The notes under the pieces were generated by a model. It saw nothing but the letters and a program-made list of their open reading frames with translations. It was not told where the DNA came from and ran no database searches. The position numbers and the translations under genes were made by a program. A DNA stretch of 64,000 bases, taken from NCBI GenBank assembly GCA_947306475.1, contig CAMZGS010000002.1, positions 124,001-188,000 of the forward strand. Direction: 5' to 3'. The stretch comes from an uncultured Comamonas sp. Its GTDB lineage: Bacteria; Pseudomonadota; Gammaproteobacteria; Burkholderiales; Burkholderiaceae_C. Of the stretch, positions 1-8,561 are shown piece by piece (the stretch's first letter is position 1; each line of letters opens with the position of its first letter).

Positions 1-124
1 GTGCAGCTGTGATGGGGAGGTAGGAAATAAAAGTGTAAATGCCGGGGCAAAGTTCCATTACGATGCGCGGGCTTTTTTTCCCTCAGCCCCTTAACGGCAT
101 GCCCATGCCACAGGAGAAAACATC
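1..124. other. Leader region before ybjN, no gene seen
   Basis: No supportable coding region is seen. A GC-rich stretch followed by seven T residues at 70-80 could be the tail of a terminator for a gene outside the window, but its stem is not convincing. A good ribosome binding site (AGGAG, 112-116) precedes the first gene. Confidence 0.4.
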
Positions 125-592
125 ATGACCCATCTCATCCACCAAGCGACAGCGCGCTTCATGCTGGCTGTGGCTGCCTGCATGCTCTTGCTGGGGTTTG
201 CTTCGAGCGCATCGGCGCAGCAGACCATTTACGAAACCATCTCGGTGGCGCAGACCGAGCAGTTGCTCAAGAAAGAGGGCTACAGCATCAGCAAGAAGGA
301 AGACAACTCGCTGATCTTCAAGATTGAGGGCAACACCGTGGTGATGATCGTGGCCGAGGACCGCAAGTCGCTGCAGTTCTACGCCTATGAGGCTGGCGTC
401 GGCACCAAGCTGGAAGCCATCAACCGCTGGAACCGCGACAAGCGCTACTCGCGCAGCTACATCGACAAGGATGGCGATCCCGTGCTGGAACTGGATCTGG
501 ACCTGGAAGGCGGCGTGACCGAAAAGCGCATCGTTGACTTTCTGCTGACCAGCCGCGTCTCCTACCTGGCCTGGCGCAAGGAAGTGCTGTAA
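125..592 (+). CDS. Secreted YbjN domain-containing protein
   Basis: This 155-residue protein has a signal peptide: a basic start, a hydrophobic core at about residues 12-26, and a likely cleavage after an ASA motif near residue 31. The mature part matches the YbjN (putative sensory transduction regulator) fold as I recognise it, including the pattern around NRWNRDKRYSRSYIDKDGDP near residues 99-118. The family's molecular role is poorly defined; export to the periplasm is inferred from the signal peptide. AGGAG lies 8 bases before the ATG. It is a single gene followed by a strong bidirectional terminator. Confidence 0.75.
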   Translation: MTHLIHQATARFMLAVAACMLLLGFASSASAQQTIYETISVAQTEQLLKKEGYSISKKEDNSLIFKIEGNTVVMIVAEDRKSLQFYAYEAGVGTKLEAINRWNRDKRYSRSYIDKDGDPVLELDLDLEGGVTEKRIVDFLLTSRVSYLAWRKEVL

Positions 593-617
593 CCCAGGCA
601 GCTTGCAGCGCATACAT

Positions 618-649
618 AAAAAACGGCCCCATTTCGGGGCCGTTTTTTT
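618..649. terminator. Bidirectional rho-independent terminator
   Basis: An 8-bp stem, ACGGCCCC/GGGGCCGT (623-630 and 636-643), has a 5-base loop. It is flanked by A residues on the left and seven T residues on the right, so it can end both the YbjN gene (+) and the convergent prp operon (-). Confidence 0.85.
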
Positions 650-679
650 GTGCCTCAGAGGCGCAGCTCGTGCAGCTGG

Positions 680-1543
680 TTACTGGTATTTTTTCTCCAG
701 CGCATCCCAGATGGGCTTGTTGACCAGGCGCTGGCGCTCGGCAAACGGGGCCACCAGGTTGGGATCTTCCTTGATGTGGCCTTCGACCTTGAGCACGCCC
801 AGGGCGCGCTGCATGCCCACCACTGCGCCTTGCAGGGCGGCGTTGGCGTACAGCACGATGCTGTAGCCCATGCGGGCCAGATCGTCGGTGCTGGTGATGG
901 GGGTCTTGCCGCCGATGACCATGTTCATCAGCTGCGGGGTCTTGAGGCGCTGGGGCAGGGCGGCGATGTGTTCCGGGGTGGTCACCGCTTCGACAAACAG
1001 CAGGTCGGCACCGGCTTCGGCGTACTGCTGGGCGCGCTCGATGGCGGCATCAAAGCCGTGCACGGCGGCGGCGTCGGTGCGGGCCATGATGACGGTGTCG
1101 TGGTTGCGGCGCGCATCGCACGCGGCCTTGATCTTGCCGATCATTTCGCTGGCTTCAATTACTTCCTTGCCGTTGAAGTGGCCGCAGCGCTTGGGGCTGA
1201 CTTGGTCTTCGAGCTGGATGCAGTCGGCACCGGCGCGCTCCAGCGTGCGGATGGCGTGGTAGGTGTTCAGGGCGTTGCCAAAGCCGGTGTCGGCATCGAC
1301 GATCAGCGGCACGTCCACGGCCTCGCGGATGCGGGCAGTGTGGTCGGCAATGTCGGTCAGGCCCATGAAGCCCTGGTCGGGCAGGCCAAACCACATGTTG
1401 GTTACGCCAGCGCCGGTGACGTACAGGGCCTCAAAGCCCATGTCGGCGACCACGCGGGCGGACATGGCGTTGAACGCGCCGGGCACGATCACGCCACGGC
1501 GCTCGGCAATCAGGGCACGCAGTTTCTGTTGGGTGGAGCTCAT
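680..1543 (-). CDS. Isocitrate lyase/PEP mutase superfamily protein, probable 2-methylisocitrate lyase of the prp operon
   Basis: This 287-residue TIM-barrel lyase has the superfamily Mg-binding segment VDADTGFGN (residues 82-90) and the catalytic-loop cysteine in SPKRCGH (Cys120). As last gene of the acnD-prpF-prpC operon its expected reaction is cleavage of 2-methylisocitrate to pyruvate and succinate. However, the residues after the catalytic Cys-Gly-His (FNGKEV) differ from the RPNK of classical PrpB as I recall it. It could therefore be a relative such as an oxaloacetate decarboxylase or a dimethylmalate-type lyase. A palindromic repeat separates it from prpC. I am sure of the superfamily, less so of the substrate. 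Confidence 0.8.
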   Translation of the reverse strand: MSSTQQKLRALIAERRGVIVPGAFNAMSARVVADMGFEALYVTGAGVTNMWFGLPDQGFMGLTDIADHTARIREAVDVPLIVDADTGFGNALNTYHAIRTLERAGADCIQLEDQVSPKRCGHFNGKEVIEASEMIGKIKAACDARRNHDTVIMARTDAAAVHGFDAAIERAQQYAEAGADLLFVEAVTTPEHIAALPQRLKTPQLMNMVIGGKTPITSTDDLARMGYSIVLYANAALQGAVVGMQRALGVLKVEGHIKEDPNLVAPFAERQRLVNKPIWDALEKKYQ

Positions 1544-1609
1544 GGCTGTCCTTCAAAGTCAAAAGAGCTGGCAGCGCAAAAAGGGGGCCGCCAGCTCGGT
1601 GTTTCTCTG

Positions 1610-1692
1610 TTTTGATAGCTTGTTGCGCTTGCTGGAAAAGGATTTCAGGTGTTTTTTGCCTGAAATCCTTTATCCATCAGCGCTGCCAGCTA
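1610..1692. repeat. Palindromic intercistronic repeat, copy R1
   Basis: A perfect 13-bp inverted repeat, AAAGGATTTCAGG/CCTGAAATCCTTT (1637-1649 and 1659-1671), is enclosed by GCGCTTG and AGCGCTGCCAGCT edge motifs shared with the other copies. It lies between prpC and the lyase gene. A second fragment (AGAGCTGGCAGCGC) lies at about 1564-1577. It would fold into a hairpin in the prp mRNA. Confidence 0.75.
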
Positions 1693-1723
1693 CGCTGGTG
1701 GTAGCTGTAGCGGGGTGCCAGGC

Positions 1724-2878
1724 TTACTTGCGCTCGTCGATGGGCACGAACTTCAGATCGTCCGGACCCACGTAGTTGGCGCTGGGGCGGATGATCTTGT
1801 TGTCGATGCGCTGCTCGATGATGTGCGCCGCCCAGCCGCTGGTGCGGGCGATCACGAACAGCGGCGTGAACATGGCGGTGGGCACCTGCATCATGTGGTA
1901 GCTGACGGCGCTGAACCAGTCCAGGTTGGGGAACATCTTCTTGACTTCCCACATGACCGATTCCAGACGCTCGGCGATGTCGTACATCTTGGTGGAGCCG
2001 GCTTCGTCCGAGAGGCGCTTGGCCACGCCCTTGATGACCACGTTGCGCGGGTCGCTGATGGTGTACACGGGGTGACCAAAGCCAATGACCACTTCCTTGC
2101 GCTCGACGCGGGCGCGGATGTCGGCCTCGGCCTCATCGGGGTTGTCGTAGCGCTTCTGGATTTCGAAGGCCACTTCGTTGGCGCCACCGTGCTTGGGACC
2201 ACGCAGCGCGCCGATGGCGCCGGTGATGGCCGAGTACATGTCGCTGCCCGTGCCGGCAATCACGCGCGAGGTGAAGGTGGAGGCGTTGAATTCGTGCTCG
2301 GCGTACAGGTTCAGCGAGATGTTCATCGCTTTGACCCAGCTGTCCGAGGGCTTTTTGCCGTGCAGCAGGTGCAGGAAGTGGCCGCCGATGGTGTCGTCGT
2401 CGGTTTCCACGTCGATGCGGCGGCCGTTGTTGCTGAAGTGGTACCAGTACAGCAGCATGGAGCCGAGCGAGGCCATCAGGCGGTCAGCGATGTCGCGTGC
2501 GCCGGCCAGGTTGTGGTCGTCCTTTTCCGGCAGGGCGCAGCCCAGCACGGACACGCCGGTGCGCATCACGTCCATGGGGTGGCTGGCGGCGGGCAACTGC
2601 TCCAGCGCAGCCTTGACGCTGGCGGGCAGGCCGCGCAGGGCGCGCAGCTTTTCCTTGTAGGCCTTCAGCTCGGCACGGGTGGGCAGCTTGCCGTGCACCA
2701 GCAGGTGCGCAACTTCTTCAAATTCGCACTGCTCGGCCAGGTCCAGGATGTCGTAGCCACGGTAGTGCAGGTCGTTGCCGGTCTTGCCGACGGTGCACAG
2801 TGCGGTGTTGCCGGCGGCAACGCCGGACAGGGCCACGGATTTCTTGGGCTTGAAGGTGGGTGCTTGCTCAGTCGTCAT
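1724..2878 (-). CDS. prpC: 2-methylcitrate synthase
   Basis: This 384-residue citrate-synthase-fold enzyme condenses propionyl-CoA with oxaloacetate to 2-methylcitrate, the first committed step of the cycle. The N-terminus ([19 protein letters not shown]) and the GFGHPVY substrate-binding histidine motif are typical of PrpC rather than housekeeping citrate synthase. The start at 2878 (MTTEQ) is preceded by AGGAG; longer in-frame starts up to 3031 run into prpF and have no support. It is the third gene of the acnD-prpF-prpC-lyase operon, 65 bases after prpF. Confidence 0.95.
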   Translation of the reverse strand: MTTEQAPTFKPKKSVALSGVAAGNTALCTVGKTGNDLHYRGYDILDLAEQCEFEEVAHLLVHGKLPTRAELKAYKEKLRALRGLPASVKAALEQLPAASHPMDVMRTGVSVLGCALPEKDDHNLAGARDIADRLMASLGSMLLYWYHFSNNGRRIDVETDDDTIGGHFLHLLHGKKPSDSWVKAMNISLNLYAEHEFNASTFTSRVIAGTGSDMYSAITGAIGALRGPKHGGANEVAFEIQKRYDNPDEAEADIRARVERKEVVIGFGHPVYTISDPRNVVIKGVAKRLSDEAGSTKMYDIAERLESVMWEVKKMFPNLDWFSAVSYHMMQVPTAMFTPLFVIARTSGWAAHIIEQRIDNKIIRPSANYVGPDDLKFVPIDERK

Positions 2879-2943
2879 GGTGTTGCTCCTTGGAATGAAA
2901 CGTGTTGGAAGAAGGGGAAAACGGAAAAAAGGGGGAAGGCCGC

Positions 2944-4128
2944 TCAGGCCAGCGTCTCGGCGGGCACGCGCACCCAGCCTTCCATCAGGATGCGGGCGCT
3001 GCGGCTCATCACCGCCTTGGTGACCTGCCACTGGCCATCGACCTGCCGGGCCTGGGCGCCCACGCGCAGCGTGCCCGAGGGGTGGCCAAAGCGCACCGCT
3101 TCGCGCGCGCCGCCACCGGCGGCCAGATTGACCAGTGTGCCGGGGATGGCTGCCGCCGTGCCAATGGCCACGGCGCAGGTGCCCATCATGGCGTGGTGCA
3201 GCTTGCCCATGGACAGGGCGCGCACCAGCAGATCGACGTCACCGGCCTCAATCGCCTTGCCGCTGGAGGCGGTGTAGCTCTTGGGCGGGCTGACAAAGGC
3301 AATCTTGGGCGTGTGCTGGCGCTTGAGCGCTTCTTCGGGCGTCTTGATCAGGCCCATGCGCAGGGCGCCAGCGACGCGGATCTTTTCAAAGCGCTCCAGC
3401 TGCGCCGGGTCGTTGTTGATGTCCTCGCGCAGCTCCGTGCCCTGGTAGCCGATGTCGGCAGCGTTGACAAACACGGTGGGAATGCCGGCGTTGATCATGG
3501 TGGCGGGAAAGCTGCCCACACCGGGCACGTCCAGCGTATCGACCAGGTTGCCGGTGGGGAACATGGCGCCGCCTTCGTCACCGTCTTCGGACGGGTCCAT
3601 GAATTCGAGCACGATCTCGGCCGCCGGGAAGGTCACGCCATCCAGCTCAAAGTCGCCGGTTTCCTGCACCTGACCGTCGGTGATGGGCACATGGGCAATG
3701 ATGGTCTTGCCGATGTTGGCCTGCCAGATGCGCACCACGCAGGTGCCGTTTTGCGGGATGCGGCTGGCATCGACCAGACCGGCGTGGATGGCAAAGGCGC
3801 CAGCGGCGGTGGAGAGGTTGCCGCAGTTGCCGCTCCAATCGACAAAGTCGGTGTTGATCGACACCTGGCCGTAGAGGTAGTCCACATCGTGGTCGGGGCG
3901 CTCGCTGCGCGACAGGATCACGCACTTGCTGGTGCTGGAGGTGGCGCCGCCCATGCCGTCGATGTGCGCGCTGTACGGGTCGGGGCTGCCGATGACGCGC
4001 TGAAACAGCTTGTCGCGGGCGCGCCCGGGCACCTGGCAGCTTGCGGGCAGGTCCTGCAGCCGGAAGAACACGCCCTTGCTGGTGCCGCCGCGCATGTAGG
4101 TGGCGGGAATGCGGATTTGTTGGGTCAT
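2944..4128 (-). CDS. prpF: 2-methylaconitate cis-trans isomerase
   Basis: This 394-residue protein opens with the PrpF signature [11 protein letters not shown] (residues 12-22). The protein has the PrpF/diaminopimelate-epimerase-like fold and works with AcnD. AcnD dehydrates 2-methylcitrate to a 2-methylaconitate isomer, which PrpF converts to the form that can be hydrated to 2-methylisocitrate. Its place between acnD and prpC is the arrangement used by organisms lacking PrpD. Length is normal and no key region appears missing. Confidence 0.95.
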   Translation of the reverse strand: MTQQIRIPATYMRGGTSKGVFFRLQDLPASCQVPGRARDKLFQRVIGSPDPYSAHIDGMGGATSSTSKCVILSRSERPDHDVDYLYGQVSINTDFVDWSGNCGNLSTAAGAFAIHAGLVDASRIPQNGTCVVRIWQANIGKTIIAHVPITDGQVQETGDFELDGVTFPAAEIVLEFMDPSEDGDEGGAMFPTGNLVDTLDVPGVGSFPATMINAGIPTVFVNAADIGYQGTELREDINNDPAQLERFEKIRVAGALRMGLIKTPEEALKRQHTPKIAFVSPPKSYTASSGKAIEAGDVDLLVRALSMGKLHHAMMGTCAVAIGTAAAIPGTLVNLAAGGGAREAVRFGHPSGTLRVGAQARQVDGQWQVTKAVMSRSARILMEGWVRVPAETLA

Positions 4129-4143
4129 GGTTGTATTCCTTTC

Positions 4144-4222
4144 ATAGCGTGTGGCGCTGATGCAGGTGGGGTTTCAAGGGGTTTTGGCCTTGAAACCCCC
4201 ATGCATCAAGCGTTGCCAGCTA
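4144..4222. repeat. Palindromic intercistronic repeat, copy R2
   Basis: Nested inverted repeats: TGATGCA/TGCATCA outside (4158-4164 and 4202-4208) and a perfect 12-bp GGGGTTTCAAGG/CCTTGAAACCCC inside (4168-4179 and 4188-4199). The right edge, TCAAGCGTTGCCAGCTAG, supplies the last residues (LAGNA) and stop codon of acnD. It separates acnD from prpF. Confidence 0.75.
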
Positions 4223-6836
4223 GGAAATCCTGAGCAAAGCGTTGCAGCACGCCGCCGGCTTCGTAGATGGACACTTCCTCGGCGGTATCCAGGCGGCAGG
4301 TCATGGGCACTTCGACACGCTCGCCGTTCTTGCGGTGGATGACCAGCGTCAGATCGGTGCGCGGGGCCAGCTCGCCGACCACGTCGTAGGTCTCGGTGCC
4401 GTCCAGTTGCAGGGTGTTGCGGTTGACGCCGGGCTTGAACTCCAGCGGCAGCACGCCCATGCCGATCAGGTTGGTGCGGTGGATGCGCTCAAAGCCTTCG
4501 GCCACCACGGTTTCGACACCGGCCAGACGCACGCCCTTGGCGGCCCAGTCGCGGCTGGAACCTTGCCCGTAGTCGGCGCCAGCGATGATGATCAGCGGCT
4601 GGCGGCGGTTCAGGTAGGTCTCGATGGCTTCCCACATGCGCATCACCTGACCTTCGGGCTCGACGCGGGCCAGCGAGCCCTGTTTGATGCTGCCGTCGGG
4701 GTTGCGCACCATTTCGTTGAACAGCTTGGGGTTGGCGAAAGTGGCGCGCATGGCGGTGAGGTGGTCACCGCGGTGCGTGGCGTAGGAGTTGAAGTCCTCC
4801 TCGGGCAGGCCCATCTTGGCCAGGTACTCACCGGCAGCCGAGTCGGGCAGGATGGCGTTGGAGGGCGAGAGGTGGTCGGTGGTGATGTTGTCCGGCAGGA
4901 TGGCCAGCGGACGCATGCCCTTCAAGGTGCGCGGGTTGGCCGCCAGGGCGCCGACACCTTCGGTATCCCAGTAGGGCGGGCGGCGGATGTAGGTGGACAT
5001 CGGGCGCCAGTCGTACTGCGGCGAGGTCTTGTCGTCCTTGCTGCGGTGGATGGTGAACATCGGCTCGTACACGGCCTTGAATTGCTCGGGCTTGACCGAC
5101 TGGGCAACGATGGCGTCGATCTCCTCGTCGCTGGGCCACAGGTCCTTCAGCGTGATCGGGTTGCCCTGGGCGTCCTTGCCCAGCGGGTCTTTCTCGATGT
5201 CAAAGCGCACCGTACCGGCAATGGCGTAGGCCACGACCAGCGGGGGCGAAGCCAGGAAGGCCTGCTTGGCGTAGGGGTGGATGCGGCCATCGAAGTTGCG
5301 GTTGCCCGACAGCACGGCGGTGGCGTACAGGTCGCGGTCGATGATTTCCTGTTGAATCTTGGGGTCCAGCGCGCCGCTCATGCCGTTGCAGGTGGTGCAG
5401 GCGTAGGCCACGATGCCAAAGCCCAGCTTTTCCAGCTCAGGCAGCAGGCCGCTTTCTTCCAAGTACAGCTTGGCCACTTTAGAGCCGGGGGCAAACGAGG
5501 TCTTGACCCAGGGCTTGCGCACCAGGCCCAGCGCATTGGCCTTCTTGGCCAGCAGGCCAGCGGCCACCACGTTGCGCGGGTTGCTGGTGTTGGTGCAGCT
5601 GGTGATGGCGGCAATGATCACGGCGCCATCGGGCATCAGGCCCTGGGCTTCCTCGCCCTTGCCCGATTCCAGTTTGGCGGCATCGGCAATGCCGCGCTCG
5701 GCCAGATCGGAGGTGGGCAGGCGGCGGTGCGGGTTGCTGGGACCCGCCATGTTGCGCACCACAGTGGACAGATCGAATGTGAGCACACGCTCATATTCAG
5801 CGGTCTTCAGCGCATCACCCCACAGGCCGGTTTCCTTGGCGTATTGCTCGACCAGCGCCACTTGTGCCGGGTCGCGCCCGGTGAGCTTGAGGTAGTCGAT
5901 GGTCTGCTGGTCGATGTAGAACATCGCCGCCGTGGCGCCGTACTCGGGGCACATGTTGGAGATGGTGGCGCGGTCGCCAATCGACAGGCTCTCGGCACCT
6001 TCGCCGAAGAATTCCACATAGGCGCCCACCACGCGCTCCTTGCGCAGGAATTCGGTCAGCGCCAGCACGATGTCGGTGGCGGTGATGCCGGGCTGGCGCT
6101 GGCCTTTGAGTTCGACGCCGACGATGTCGGGCAGGCGCATCATGCTGGCGCGGCCCAGCATCACGGTTTCGGCTTCCAGGCCGCCCACGCCCACGGCGAT
6201 CACGCCCAGCGCATCGACGTGCGGGGTGTGGCTGTCGGTGCCCACGCAGGTGTCGGGGAAGGCCACGCCATCGCGCAGCTGGATGACGGGGCTCATTTTT
6301 TCCAGATTGATCTGGTGCATGATGCCGTTGCCGGCAGGGATCACGTCCACGTTCTTGAACGCGGTCTTGCACCAGTCGATGAAATGGAAGCGGTCGGCAT
6401 TGCGGCGCTCTTCGACTTCGCGGTTCTTTTCGAACGCATCGGGGTCAAAGCCGGCGTATTCCACGGCCAGCGAGTGGTCCACGATCAGCTGCGTGGGCAC
6501 CACGGGGTTGACCATGGCAGGGTCGCCGCCTTGGTCGGCAATCGCATCGCGCAGACCGGCCAGGTCAACCAGCGCGGTCTGGCCCAGGATGTCGTGGCAG
6601 ACCACGCGGGCGGGGTACCAGGGAAAGTCCAGGTCGCGCTTGCGGTAGATGATCTGCTTGAGCGCATCGGTCAGCAGCGCCGGATCGCAGCGGCGCACCA
6701 GCTGCTCGGCCAGGATGCGGCTGGTATAGGGCAGCCCCGCGTAGGCGCCGGGTTCGATGGCATCGACGGCGGCACGGGTGTCGTAATACTGCACCTGGGT
6801 GCCAGGCAGAGTCTTGCGGTAGGCGTGGTTGTTCAT
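4206..6836 (-). CDS. acnD: Fe/S-dependent 2-methylisocitrate dehydratase AcnD
   Basis: This 876-residue aconitase-family [4Fe-4S] hydratase acts on 2-methylcitrate in propionate breakdown. Cluster-binding cysteines are visible in SCTNTSNPRN and CTTCNGMSG. The C-terminal swivel domain carries the active-site segment YGQGSSRDWAAKG. Its length and its partnership with prpF identify AcnD rather than AcnA. It is the first gene of the operon and is transcribed away from the divergent regulator. The last five residues and stop are formed by the palindromic repeat R2, so the C-terminus may have been rewritten by the repeat. Confidence 0.93.
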   Translation of the reverse strand: MNNHAYRKTLPGTQVQYYDTRAAVDAIEPGAYAGLPYTSRILAEQLVRRCDPALLTDALKQIIYRKRDLDFPWYPARVVCHDILGQTALVDLAGLRDAIADQGGDPAMVNPVVPTQLIVDHSLAVEYAGFDPDAFEKNREVEERRNADRFHFIDWCKTAFKNVDVIPAGNGIMHQINLEKMSPVIQLRDGVAFPDTCVGTDSHTPHVDALGVIAVGVGGLEAETVMLGRASMMRLPDIVGVELKGQRQPGITATDIVLALTEFLRKERVVGAYVEFFGEGAESLSIGDRATISNMCPEYGATAAMFYIDQQTIDYLKLTGRDPAQVALVEQYAKETGLWGDALKTAEYERVLTFDLSTVVRNMAGPSNPHRRLPTSDLAERGIADAAKLESGKGEEAQGLMPDGAVIIAAITSCTNTSNPRNVVAAGLLAKKANALGLVRKPWVKTSFAPGSKVAKLYLEESGLLPELEKLGFGIVAYACTTCNGMSGALDPKIQQEIIDRDLYATAVLSGNRNFDGRIHPYAKQAFLASPPLVVAYAIAGTVRFDIEKDPLGKDAQGNPITLKDLWPSDEEIDAIVAQSVKPEQFKAVYEPMFTIHRSKDDKTSPQYDWRPMSTYIRRPPYWDTEGVGALAANPRTLKGMRPLAILPDNITTDHLSPSNAILPDSAAGEYLAKMGLPEEDFNSYATHRGDHLTAMRATFANPKLFNEMVRNPDGSIKQGSLARVEPEGQVMRMWEAIETYLNRRQPLIIIAGADYGQGSSRDWAAKGVRLAGVETVVAEGFERIHRTNLIGMGVLPLEFKPGVNRNTLQLDGTETYDVVGELAPRTDLTLVIHRKNGERVEVPMTCRLDTAEEVSIYEAGGVLQRFAQDFLAGNA

Positions 6837-6888
6837 GACTGGTCTCTCTTTAACTTTCTAAGCAAAGTCACGGGGTTGATCGCTTGAT

Positions 6889-6952
6889 TTGCAATTTACG
6901 CAAAACACAGCTCTTCTAGAAGACTGAACGTGCAAAACAGAGTAAATTGCAA
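6889..6952. promoter_or_regulatory. Divergent prp operator: 11-bp inverted repeat
   Basis: TTGCAATTTAC (6889-6899) and GTAAATTGCAA (6942-6952) are a perfect 11-bp inverted pair. Both lie between acnD and the divergent regulator. Each half is flanked by a GCAAAACA element (6900-6907 and 6932-6939). A further TTTGCGAATTTTG motif lies at 6961-6973. RamB/ScfR-type regulators bind TTTGCAAA-like sites, so these are probable operators for the adjacent regulator. Binding is inferred. Confidence 0.6.
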
Positions 6953-6992
6953 GTTGGCGATTTGCGAATTTTGTGAATTCATCGAGGGGACG

Positions 6993-8426
6993 ATGTCGAA
7001 AATCTTCATGGGCGTGCGCCTGCGTGCCTTGCGTCAGGAGCGCGGAATGACCCAGGTGGCGCTGGCCCAGGCGCTGGGCATTTCGCCCAGTTACCTGAAC
7101 CAGCTGGAGCAGGACCAGCGTCCATTCACGGTCTCGGTGCTGCTCAAGGTGCACCGCGTGCTGGGGGTGGACATCCAGCAGTTTTCCGAGGACGAGCAGG
7201 CGCGCCTGGTGGCGCAGCTGAGCGATGCGGTGGCCGCCGTGCCCGACCTGCCCGCCGTGCCCCAGGCCGAGCTGCGCGAGATGGCGGCCAAGCTGCCCAA
7301 GCTCTCGCAGGTGCTGCTGGCCATGCACAACCGCCACCAGCAGGACACACAGCGCCTGCACGCCCTGGCCGACCGTCTGAGCCGCGTGGGCATGGATGCC
7401 GATCCATCCCTGGCCGACCACACCCTGCCCCAGGGGCAAATGCCGTTCGAGGCGGTGCGCGACTTCTTCTTTGCGCACCGCAATTACTTTGATGTGCTGG
7501 ACCGCGCCGCCGAAGCCCTGGCCCAGCAGGCCCAGGCGCAGGGTGGGGCGCTGCACGAGTGGCTCACCCAGCACCTGCGCCAGCAGCACGGCGTGTTTGT
7601 GCTGCGTGCCGAGCAGGGCGATGCGCCCCTGCGCCGCTTTGATGCCACCAGCCGCACGCTGCACCTGTCGGCCGATTTGCAGCCCAGCCAGCAGGCCTTC
7701 CAGCTGGCCACGCAACTGGCCCTGCTGGAGTTGCAGCCGCAGATGCAGCAGCTGCTGGCCACCCACCACTGGCAGGATGAAGCCACGCGCCAGCTGGCCA
7801 CCATTGGCCTGGCCAACTACGTGGCCGGGGCGCTGATCCTGCCCTATGGGCGCTTCCTGCAGGCGGCAGAGACGCTAGGCTACGACATCGAATTGCTCGG
7901 CCAGCGCTTTGGCGTGGGCTATGAGATGGTGTGCCACCGCCTCTCGACCCTGCAGCGCTCGGACGCGCCGGGCGTGCCGTTCTTCTTCATTCGCGTCGAT
8001 CGCGCAGGCAACATCAGCAAGCGCCAGTCGGCCACGCACTTTCACTTTTCCAAGACCGGTGGCTCCTGCCCATTGTGGAATGTGTACGAGGCCTTTGCCC
8101 AGCCCGGACGCATCCTGCCGCAGCTGGCCAGCATGCCCGACGGGCGCGTCTATCTGTGGATTGCCCGCAGCATCACCCACGAGGGGCGCGGCTGGGGCGC
8201 GCCGGGCAAGACCTTTGCCATCGGCCTGGGGTGCGACGCTCAGCACGCCGCGCGGCTGGTCTATTCCAAGGGGCTGGATCTGCGCAATCTGGAAGCGGCC
8301 ACCCCCATCGGCATGGGCTGCAAGGTGTGCGAGCGCAGCGCCTGCCCGCAGCGCGCCTTCCCGTTCTCGGGCAAGCCACTGCGCGTGAACATCGACGAAA
8401 GCAGTTTTGTGCCCTACGGGCAATGA
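6993..8426 (+). CDS. RamB/ScfR-type (short-chain acyl) transcriptional regulator of the prp operon
   Basis: This 477-residue regulator has an N-terminal XRE-type helix-turn-helix (about residues 7-62, including MTQVALAQALGISPSYLNQL). A central peptidase-M78-like region and a C-terminal domain follow. The C-terminal domain has clustered cysteines (GMGCKVCERSACPQ) typical of the DUF2083 family that senses short-chain acyl-CoAs. Divergence from acnD makes it the likely controller of methylcitrate-cycle genes. Start 6993 is chosen for its GAGGGG ribosome site; an upstream start at 6930 would translate through the operator. Confidence 0.85.
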   Translation: MSKIFMGVRLRALRQERGMTQVALAQALGISPSYLNQLEQDQRPFTVSVLLKVHRVLGVDIQQFSEDEQARLVAQLSDAVAAVPDLPAVPQAELREMAAKLPKLSQVLLAMHNRHQQDTQRLHALADRLSRVGMDADPSLADHTLPQGQMPFEAVRDFFFAHRNYFDVLDRAAEALAQQAQAQGGALHEWLTQHLRQQHGVFVLRAEQGDAPLRRFDATSRTLHLSADLQPSQQAFQLATQLALLELQPQMQQLLATHHWQDEATRQLATIGLANYVAGALILPYGRFLQAAETLGYDIELLGQRFGVGYEMVCHRLSTLQRSDAPGVPFFFIRVDRAGNISKRQSATHFHFSKTGGSCPLWNVYEAFAQPGRILPQLASMPDGRVYLWIARSITHEGRGWGAPGKTFAIGLGCDAQHAARLVYSKGLDLRNLEAATPIGMGCKVCERSACPQRAFPFSGKPLRVNIDESSFVPYGQ

Positions 8427-8435
8427 CCACACCCG

Positions 8436-8458
8436 GGGCCCGCAACGGGCCCTTTTTT
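8436..8458 (+). terminator. Rho-independent terminator after the prp regulator
   Basis: GGGCCC (8436-8441), a 5-base loop and GGGCCC (8447-8452) are followed by six T residues. Confidence 0.8.
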
Positions 8459-8486
8459 ATTCCTCCTGGCGTGCAGGGCGTGGAGC

Positions 8487-8535
8487 GTGCTGTATGATTT
8501 AAAAAAAATATATATTGTTTTTGAATCAACCGTAG
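8487..8535 (+). promoter_or_regulatory. AT-rich promoter/operator region of the SQR-like gene
   Basis: In a GC-rich surround, about 8493-8526 is almost pure A/T, with an A tract and TATATATTG, 35-70 bases before the SQR-like start. It probably holds the promoter and possibly a sulfide-sensor operator. No exact SqrR/BigR site was recognised. Confidence 0.4.
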
Positions 8536-8561
8536 GTTGGTTCCTGACCCAGGAGGCAGCC

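Noticed and set aside
8498-8507. Homopolymeric A tract upstream of the SQR-like gene as a phase-variable switch
   Set aside because: It is a short A run in an AT-rich promoter; nothing else suggests slippage control.
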